Translations under genes and position numbers: made by a program | NCBI GenBank assembly: GCA_044344145.1 | Contig: JBIJDM010000059.1 | Span: 1-12,780 of the forward strand | Length of the DNA: 12,780 nucleotides | Direction of reading: 5' to 3' | From: JBAXGE01 sp044344145 | GTDB lineage: Bacteria > Planctomycetota > Phycisphaerae > WQYP01 | The notes under the pieces: model-generated | Databases searched by the model: none | What the model was told of the DNA's origin: nothing | The model's input: the letters and a program-made list of their open reading frames with translations, nothing else | Shown here: positions 1-4,739 of the stretch, one piece after another | How positions within the stretch are numbered: the first letter of the stretch is position 1 | Layout of the letters: each line of letters opens with the position of its first letter

Positions 1-1
1 G

Positions 2-121
2 AATGCGGGTGAGGGCCCCGTGCCGCCCCCGACGTCGGAGGCTACCATGCCAGCACCGAGTCCGGAATTGCCTACCACCGAACCGACCACGGCACCCGCA
101 ACCGTGCCCGCAGCTCCCTAA
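2..121 (+). CDS. 3' end of an unidentified protein with a Pro/Thr/Ala-rich C-terminal tail (partial)
   Basis: The frame starting at base 2 is open from the window edge to a TAA at 119-121 and gives about 39 residues made almost wholly of Pro, Ala, Thr, Glu and Ser (for example PTTEPTTAPATVPAAP at the end). This is low-complexity, probably disordered sequence, typical of the C-terminal tail or linker of a longer protein whose body lies upstream. No domain is visible, so no function can be given. Its stop lies 20 bases before the preferred start of the deaminase gene, so the two may be co-transcribed. The coding call rests on the continuous open frame, the strongly biased composition and the fit to the next gene; it is inference, since only the last residues are seen. 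Confidence 0.5.
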   Translation, partial: NAGEGPVPPPTSEATMPAPSPELPTTEPTTAPATVPAAP

Positions 122-141
122 GTTTTGTATTGGGTACAGCT

Positions 142-588
142 ATGACAACGGCAAATCGTCCCAGTTGGGATCAATATTTTCTGACCATGGCCGAGCACGT
201 CAGCGTGCGTTCGCCCGATCCGAACACCAAACATGGGTGTGTTTTGGTGGATGCGGATAAACGGGTGATTTCGACGGGCTATAATGGTCCGGTTCGGCAT
301 CTGCCCAATGACATGGTGCCGACCACGCGTCCCGAGAAGTATTATTGGTACATTCATGCGGAAGATAATGCGGTGGCCTTTGCCCGGTGTGATTTGCGCG
401 GGGCCACGGCGTATGTGACCGGGATGCCCTGTTCGGCGTGTTTCCGGCGCTTATTGCAGGTGGGGGTGAAGCGGATTGTGCATGCGGGCCGGGCTTCGGC
501 ATGTATTGTGCCCCAGGAAGAGGCCGCGTGTATGGCCATGGCTCAGGTGCTGGGCGTGGAAGTGATCGTACTTCCGGCCTCGATATAA
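142..588 (+). CDS. Deoxycytidylate (dCMP) deaminase family protein
   Basis: 148-residue cytidine/deoxycytidylate deaminase fold protein. The zinc site is complete: HAE at residues 72-74 (zinc-ligand His and catalytic Glu) and PCSAC at 96-100 (two zinc-ligand Cys). The N-terminal half has RPSWDQYF (6-13), RSPDPNTKHG (23-32) and GYNGP (46-50), an arrangement I associate with dCMP deaminases (human DCTD type, and ComEB-like bacterial proteins) rather than tRNA or free-cytidine deaminases. The expected reaction is dCMP to dUMP plus ammonia, feeding dTMP synthesis in the cytoplasm. I chose the ATG at 142; an in-frame TTG at 130 adds four residues, but neither start has a good Shine-Dalgarno (only a weak GGG at 132-134). 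The length is normal for the bacterial family. The pil genes downstream are separated by 187 bases with candidate promoters, so a functional link is not implied by operon structure. Substrate assignment is by family resemblance only. Confidence 0.85.
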   Translation: MTTANRPSWDQYFLTMAEHVSVRSPDPNTKHGCVLVDADKRVISTGYNGPVRHLPNDMVPTTRPEKYYWYIHAEDNAVAFARCDLRGATAYVTGMPCSACFRRLLQVGVKRIVHAGRASACIVPQEEAACMAMAQVLGVEVIVLPASI

Positions 589-597
589 TATTATTTT

Positions 598-614
598 AAG
601 AAAAGTTTTTTCTT
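598..614 (+). terminator. Possible weak AT-only stem-loop after the deaminase gene
   Basis: The bases AAGAAAA (598-604) can pair with TTTTCTT (608-614) across a three-base loop, and the 3' arm is T-rich. It sits about ten bases after the deaminase stop, where a terminator would be expected. The stem is almost all A-T and has no GC-rich core, so it would be unstable; treat as tentative. Confidence 0.2.
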
Positions 615-641
615 GCAAAAATTAGCAACTGGGTCTATGTT
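613..641 (+). promoter_or_regulatory. Candidate sigma70-type promoter upstream of pilM (distal)
   Basis: TTGCAA at 613-618 and TATGTT at 636-641 are separated by exactly 17 bases, and each hexamer matches the sigma70 consensus at four of six positions. The site is in the non-coding gap between the deaminase gene and pilM, reading toward pilM, in locally AT-rich DNA. It would give a leader of roughly 130 bases. It is a pattern match only and competes with the site at 694-702. Confidence 0.3.
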
Positions 642-693
642 TGGCCGATAAGGTAAATACGGATAAGTAGTTATGGGTTTGGCCGGTTTGCCG

Positions 694-702
694 TGCTATG
701 AT
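694..702 (+). promoter_or_regulatory. Candidate extended -10 promoter for the pil operon
   Basis: TGC followed directly by TATGAT (-10 hexamer at 697-702, five of six consensus bases) forms an extended -10 element, which can work without a good -35; none is seen at the usual distance. Transcription would start near 708-710, giving a leader of about 67 bases before pilM. The first transcribed bases could form a small hairpin, GGGC (709-712) with GCCC (720-723). Placement just upstream of the first pil gene supports the call, but it is a sequence match only. Confidence 0.4.
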
Positions 703-775
703 AGAAATGGGCCGGGTCTGCCCCCCTGAAAATGGATTTTGGAATAACCAGCTTTAGGATACGGAGTAGCAGAGC

Positions 776-1951
776 ATGACGCTGAAATGGTTCCAAACTC
801 GTGCCAGTCCGATTGCCGTGGATTTGGGCACCGATAACATTAAATTACTGCAAATTGACGCACGTGGGGGCCAGCCGCACATTATGGTAGCCAACCGGGT
901 GGATGTCCCCGATCATGTCCATAACGATTCTCCGGAACGGGACGCCTGGCTGGTGGAAAATTTACGCCGGGCGGTGGTCGAAGGCGGTTTCCGGGGCCGG
1001 GCGGTGGTGACCAGTTTTCCCGCCACGCGTATGGTACTGCGGCATGTGCGTGTGCCGCGCGTGTCCGAGGCGGAAGTGCCGCGGGTGGTGATGCAGGAAT
1101 TACAGGGTAAATTGCCTTTTGATGTGACCACGGCGGTGATCCGCCATGTGGTGGTTTCCGATATTTATCAGGGTCAGGATGCCAAGCAGGAAGTGATTGC
1201 GATGGTGACCAGCCGCGAAAGCGTGGAGCGGCATCTGGGCATTTTTGACCGGGCCAAGCTGGAATTGGCCGGGATTCATGTCGAGCAGGCGGCACTGGTC
1301 GAGGCGTTCAGCTATATGTTTGCCTCCGGCAGCGGTCAGCAGGCCAATATGTTCATTGATATCGGGGCGTCGTCCACGCATGTGGTGATGGCCCACGGGC
1401 GCAAGATGGTGTTTACGCGTTATATTCCGCTGGGTGGGGAAGTAATGAACCGCCGGGTGAGTCAGGCCATGAAGTGGCCGGCCGACAAGACGCGGCAGAT
1501 GCGGCTGCGTATGGAGCAGCAGATTTTCCGGCAGCGGCGCAAGGCGGCCAGTCAGGCCGGGGCGACGCTGGCGGAATACGATCCCGAAGGGTGGGAATCC
1601 GAGGATTATGTGCCGATGGATGTGGCCTTGGAGGCCACGATTCAGGAATCACTGATGGAGCCGACGGAGCAGCTAGGCAAAGAGCTGGAAGCTTGTGTTC
1701 GCTATTACGAAAGTATTTTCCCGGATCGGCCGTTGGAACGGGTGATTTTTGTGGGTGGTGAAAGCCGCTATTTGAGTACCTGTGCCAAGCTGGCCAAGCC
1801 GATGGCGATTCCGGCGGTTTTGGGTGATCCGTTGAGTCGGTTACTGCGCGACGACCGTACCCGCGCTAACATCAATCTGAAGCATCCCCAGCCCGGTTGG
1901 GCGGTGACGGTGGGCTTGGGTCTGGGTGTCGAAGGCGTGACCGGCGTTTAA
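776..1951 (+). CDS. pilM: Type IV pilus assembly protein PilM (actin-like ATPase)
   Basis: 391-residue cytoplasmic actin-fold protein that anchors the T4P alignment complex by binding the N-terminal tail of PilN. The nucleotide-binding signatures are visible: phosphate-1 loop IAVDLGTD at 13-20, phosphate-2 loop IDIGASS at 194-200, and the adenosine-binding motif IFVGGES at 324-330, followed by the usual C-terminal VTVGLGLG (377-384). The start at 776 has GGAG at 763-766, nine bases upstream. It is the first gene of the pil run, and pilN begins 21 bases after its stop. One oddity: between the second phosphate loop and the adenosine motif there is a long charged stretch (about 231-300) containing an Arg/Gln-rich helix (240-258) and then an acidic segment (268-280), which looks larger than in the PilM proteins I remember. 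ATP binding and PilN binding are inferred from the family. Confidence 0.93.
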   Translation: MTLKWFQTRASPIAVDLGTDNIKLLQIDARGGQPHIMVANRVDVPDHVHNDSPERDAWLVENLRRAVVEGGFRGRAVVTSFPATRMVLRHVRVPRVSEAEVPRVVMQELQGKLPFDVTTAVIRHVVVSDIYQGQDAKQEVIAMVTSRESVERHLGIFDRAKLELAGIHVEQAALVEAFSYMFASGSGQQANMFIDIGASSTHVVMAHGRKMVFTRYIPLGGEVMNRRVSQAMKWPADKTRQMRLRMEQQIFRQRRKAASQAGATLAEYDPEGWESEDYVPMDVALEATIQESLMEPTEQLGKELEACVRYYESIFPDRPLERVIFVGGESRYLSTCAKLAKPMAIPAVLGDPLSRLLRDDRTRANINLKHPQPGWAVTVGLGLGVEGVTGV

Positions 1952-1972
1952 TGGTCTAGATGGAGACGATAT

Positions 1973-2737
1973 ATGAGTCAGGAACCGGTAAATTTTCTAC
2001 CCGCGGATTACGTCGAGAAGCGCACGCAGGCGCGCTGGAACCAAATCAGCATTGTGCTGTTTGTGCTGGTGATGATTGCCACGGTGGGGGCGTGGTGGGT
2101 GGCGCGGCGCGGGCTGGTGGAACTGGAGACGCAGCAGGCGGGGGTCAATGCCCAGTTGGAATCGGCCAATATGCAATTAACTGAGTTGGAAAAACTGCAG
2201 GAACAGCGAGGCTTGATGATTAGCAAGGCCCAAACTTCGTTATTGTTGCTGGAATCGGTGCCGCGCAGTGTCTTGATCAAATCGTTGGGCGAAATGCTGC
2301 CTGAAGGTGGTTCGATCCGGAACCTGTCTATAGTTACACAGCAGTCAAACTCGGGGAAAGGGACGGTTGTGGTAGTGAGATTGACCGGTTGGACCCGTGA
2401 ACAAGAAGATTTCTGGGGTGTCTACATGGGTAGAATTAAAAATAATCCATTATTTATGTCCGAAGAGCAGCAAAAGAAGAATGACAGTAAGAAGAAAAAT
2501 TTGCATGACAAGGTGAAGCCAAAAGCGGATGGTGTGGTGACGGTTGGACAGGTCAAATCGAATATTAAGTTAGCCCATGGTTATAGCGTCTGCGAGTTTG
2601 ATCTGACATTGACGGTCAACCAATCTTTTGACCTGCAGGATTTGGTCGAATTCCGCAAAGAATATAATCTGAGTTCGGACGTCGCTCCAGCGACAGCCCC
2701 GGCTACTACAATGACGGCAAGTGAGGTGAACCCATGA
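1973..2737 (+). CDS. pilN: Type IV pilus alignment protein PilN
   Basis: 254-residue bitopic inner-membrane protein. The short cytoplasmic tail carries VNFLP (6-10), matching the conserved IN(L/F)LP motif that docks into PilM. One transmembrane helix follows at about 26-44, then a predicted periplasmic coiled coil (about 46-83) and an alpha/beta domain that pairs with PilO. The ATG at 1973 has GGAG at 1962-1965, seven bases upstream. The gene overlaps pilO by four bases (ATGA), a sign of translational coupling. It is longer than typical PilN (about 180-210 residues), largely because of a Lys/Asn/Gln-rich segment at about 150-188 inside the periplasmic domain, encoded by locally AT-rich DNA, and an Ala/Thr-rich tail (236-254). 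The identification is by motif, topology and position between pilM and pilO. Confidence 0.9.
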   Translation: MSQEPVNFLPADYVEKRTQARWNQISIVLFVLVMIATVGAWWVARRGLVELETQQAGVNAQLESANMQLTELEKLQEQRGLMISKAQTSLLLLESVPRSVLIKSLGEMLPEGGSIRNLSIVTQQSNSGKGTVVVVRLTGWTREQEDFWGVYMGRIKNNPLFMSEEQQKKNDSKKKNLHDKVKPKADGVVTVGQVKSNIKLAHGYSVCEFDLTLTVNQSFDLQDLVEFRKEYNLSSDVAPATAPATTMTASEVNP

Positions 2738-3312
2738 ATTTACATACCCTGATCGTATTTCTCCTGCTATTGAGTCTGCCCACCGGGAGCTGGTGGTTTT
2801 TATTCCGGCCGATGAACAGCCAGCAGGAATCGCTGAAAGCGGATATTGCCGCCAAGCAATTGCGCATGGGGGAATTGTCCAACACCATTGCCAAGACGCG
2901 CAATATGCCGGAAGAAATCACCAAACTGGAAAAGGCGATTGATTTTCTGGAAAAAAAATTGCCCGGTGAGGACGAGATACAAAAAGTCGGCGGTGTACTT
3001 GCGGAGATTTCCCGGAAGGCGGGGATCAGCCAGCCCAGTGTGCGGCCCGTACCGCCCGTACCGATGCATCGCGAGCAGAAGGATGAGAAGCGGGATGAGA
3101 AGCGGCGGGATGTGTGGATGCAGGAAGTGCAGCTGACGGAAATGAAGGGCACGTTCTATGCTTTGCTGGCCTTTCTGCAACGGTTGGAAACCATGGACCG
3201 GATCACGCGGGTGAAGGAATTGAATATCACCAAAGATTCCGCGCAATTGGGCTATCTCAATGTGAGTATGACACTGGTGATTTACTTTGAAAAAAGTTCC
3301 ACGAGCAAGTAA
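2734..3312 (+). CDS. pilO: Type IV pilus alignment protein PilO
   Basis: 192-residue bitopic inner-membrane protein with an N-terminal transmembrane helix at about 4-24, a coiled coil (about 28-78) and a periplasmic ferredoxin-like domain. PilO heterodimerises with PilN and recruits the PilP-type protein. LLAFLQRLETMDR at 144-156 and the beta-strand-like LNVSMTLVIYF at 175-185 match the usual PilO core. The start overlaps the pilN stop by four bases, and the size is close to the family norm. A basic/acidic insertion (about 112-126) contains a perfect duplication of DEKR, produced by a 12-base tandem repeat at 3082-3105. It sits between a Pro-rich turn (PVRPVPPVP-like, about 101-110) and the domain core, so it is probably a surface loop. 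The assignment rests on operon position, topology and core similarity. Confidence 0.9.
   Translation: MNLHTLIVFLLLLSLPTGSWWFLFRPMNSQQESLKADIAAKQLRMGELSNTIAKTRNMPEEITKLEKAIDFLEKKLPGEDEIQKVGGVLAEISRKAGISQPSVRPVPPVPMHREQKDEKRDEKRRDVWMQEVQLTEMKGTFYALLAFLQRLETMDRITRVKELNITKDSAQLGYLNVSMTLVIYFEKSSTSK
3082..3105 (+). repeat. 12-base perfect tandem repeat inside pilO
   Basis: GATGAGAAGCGG occurs twice in direct succession (3082-3093 and 3094-3105) and encodes DEKR-DEKR in a charged loop of PilO. Perfect identity at synonymous sites points to a recent in-frame slippage duplication. Confidence 0.85.
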
Positions 3313-3342
3313 GTTGGATGCGGCTGTTAAAGGAGTTTAGTC

Positions 3343-4038
3343 ATGACCCAAAATTGGAATCCGGATGATCTCGGAACGGGCAATGGCGGTTCGCAAAACG
3401 TCGGCGAAGGCACCGGGTATCGGCGCAAATCCGGCAATGGTGGTACGATCTTTGTGGTCGTGGTATTTCTGATTGGTTTGGGCGTCTTTTACTATCTGGG
3501 CCAGCGCAACACCCCGGAAGTTGAGCCCGATGGGGGTAGTCTGGGACGGGACTATGACGAAAAAACCAAAAAGATCGCCCAGGCGCTGGGGATCAAAGGG
3601 GCTGTTAATACCGAGAAAATGGTGGCGATGTTCTATAGCTACCCCAATTTGCCGGCGGAATTGCAGGGTACGATGCGCAATGATCCCTTTGTGAATCCGA
3701 CCGAAGTGGCAATCGTGCAGGCCGATGAACGGGCCAAAAACAAACTGACCGTTACCCCTCTGCCCAACGGCAACAATACCGGCGTGGGGGTGGATATGCA
3801 GCGGTTGGCCGAACAGCAGCGCGAACAGGCACGGCTGAACCAACAGGCCGAACAGATGGTGGTGCAATTGACCATGATCAACACCACAGGTAATTCCGCA
3901 TTGATTGACAATAAACTGGTGACCACCGGCGCCATGCTGGGCGAATTCAAGGTCGAAGAAATTCAGGCGGATAAGGTGATCTTGTCAGCCGGTGGTATGA
4001 TGTTCACGCGTCCTGTCCGCGGGGCCAAGGCGCCTTGA
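3343..4038 (+). CDS. PilP/GspC-like bitopic alignment protein, copy 1
   Basis: 231-residue protein with a cytoplasmic N-terminal tail (1-34, including TGYRRKSG at 24-31), a single transmembrane helix (about 36-53), a periplasmic linker with NDPFVNPT (113-120), a Gln/Glu/Arg helix (152-172) and a C-terminal small beta domain (about 174-225) with NSALIDNK, GAMLGEF and DKVILSAGG. The DPF motif and the ALI...G...GEF.V..I..DKV.L pattern match the homology domain of PilP (T4P) and GspC (type II secretion), which contacts the secretin N-domains. True PilP is a lipoprotein; this protein has no lipobox and uses a transmembrane anchor like GspC. A strong Shine-Dalgarno (AAGGAG, 3330-3335) lies seven bases before the ATG. 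It follows pilO by 30 bases, exactly where pilP is usually found. A paralogue follows directly. The role is inferred from context and domain pattern. Confidence 0.72.
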   Translation: MTQNWNPDDLGTGNGGSQNVGEGTGYRRKSGNGGTIFVVVVFLIGLGVFYYLGQRNTPEVEPDGGSLGRDYDEKTKKIAQALGIKGAVNTEKMVAMFYSYPNLPAELQGTMRNDPFVNPTEVAIVQADERAKNKLTVTPLPNGNNTGVGVDMQRLAEQQREQARLNQQAEQMVVQLTMINTTGNSALIDNKLVTTGAMLGEFKVEEIQADKVILSAGGMMFTRPVRGAKAP

Positions 4039-4066
4039 GTACCCACTTACGAGAAGGGCTCCGGTT

Positions 4067-4696
4067 ATGACCCAATCATGGCAAACAGACGATAACGCCG
4101 ACACGTCGGTTACCGGCACCGGGTATCGCCGTCGTTCCGGCAAGGCGGGGCTATTGCTGGTATTGGGGTTGTTTGTCGCCGGTTTGGGCATGTTTTATTG
4201 TCTCGGTCAACATGATCGGGTCGAGGTCGCAGCGGATGGTGGAATTGTGGCCCGGAAATATGACGAGCTCAGGGACCGGATTTTCGCAGAATTGCAGCGC
4301 CAGTCGGCGGGCAATCGCTCCCCGGATATGCTGGTAGCGGCGTTCTACGACCACCAGACGCTGCCGGCGGAATTGCACGGCGGAGTGCGGCAGGATCCGT
4401 TTATGAATGTGGTGGAAGGGCCACCACAACCACCACCACCAGGCGGTGATGGCAGCACGCCACCCATTGACCCGATACTTGAATTCAAGCGTCTGACTGC
4501 ATTGGCGGATCAAATGACGGTGGGGTTAACCATCGTCCGTCCTCAGGGCAGTTCGGCGCTGATCGGCAAGCAGTATGTGACCAAGGGCGGTATGATCGGC
4601 GAATTCACGGTGACGGATATTCAGTCTGACAAAGTGATCTTGTCGGCGGGGATATGGACGTTTGTGCGCCCCGTGCGTATGGGCCCAGGGCTATAA
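4067..4696 (+). CDS. PilP/GspC-like bitopic alignment protein, copy 2 (tandem paralogue)
   Basis: 209-residue paralogue of the preceding gene. It shares the MTQ.W..DD start, TGYRRRSG (18-25), one transmembrane helix (about 28-47), YCLGQ against YYLGQ, QDPFMN (109-114), and the C-terminal GEFTVTDIQ (178-186), DKVILSAG (188-195) and RPVR (201-204). It differs in the middle: the Gln/Glu helix of copy 1 is replaced by a Pro-rich linker (about 118-134, seven prolines clustered) and a shorter helix. A Cys at 45 lies at the end of the membrane helix, but the preceding residues (MFY) do not make a lipobox, so lipoprotein processing is unlikely. GAAGGG at 4053-4058 lies eight bases before the ATG, and the gap to copy 1 is 28 bases. 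It may form a second link to the secretin or a heteromeric partner of copy 1; that is inference. Confidence 0.72.
   Translation: MTQSWQTDDNADTSVTGTGYRRRSGKAGLLLVLGLFVAGLGMFYCLGQHDRVEVAADGGIVARKYDELRDRIFAELQRQSAGNRSPDMLVAAFYDHQTLPAELHGGVRQDPFMNVVEGPPQPPPPGGDGSTPPIDPILEFKRLTALADQMTVGLTIVRPQGSSALIGKQYVTKGGMIGEFTVTDIQSDKVILSAGIWTFVRPVRMGPGL
4421..4440 (+). repeat. CCA/ACC simple repeat encoding a polyproline linker
   Basis: A run of CCACCA-type triplets in the second PilP/GspC-like gene encodes PPQPPPP. It is purine-poor and slippage-prone, and probably sets the length of the linker between the membrane-proximal part and the secretin-binding domain. Confidence 0.6.
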
Positions 4697-4709
4697 GTGT
4701 GACGTTCCG

Positions 4710-4723
4710 GCGCCACCGGGCGC
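4710..4723 (+). other. Intercistronic GC hairpin before pilB
   Basis: GCGCC (4710-4714) pairs perfectly with GGCGC (4719-4723) across an ACCG loop, in the 43-base gap between the second PilP-like gene and pilB. No T-tract follows, so it is not a simple terminator. It could slow a nuclease or tune pilB translation; it could also be chance. Confidence 0.3.
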
Positions 4724-4739
4724 AGTTATGAGGTAAGTA

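Noticed and set aside
3..260. An 85-codon plus-strand open frame overlapping the deaminase gene
   Set aside because: Arg/Pro/Cys-rich translation typical of an out-of-frame read; it overlaps the well-supported deaminase start and the frame of the upstream gene's tail.
4027..4036. Perfect palindrome AAGGCGCCTT at the 3' end of the first PilP-like gene
   Set aside because: It falls on the last codons and stop; ten-base GC palindromes are expected by chance in this composition, and no second copy was seen.
4194..4203. Cys45 of the second PilP-like protein as a lipoprotein site
   Set aside because: The residues before it (MFY) do not match a lipobox, and the basic N-terminal region before the helix is longer than a usual lipoprotein signal.
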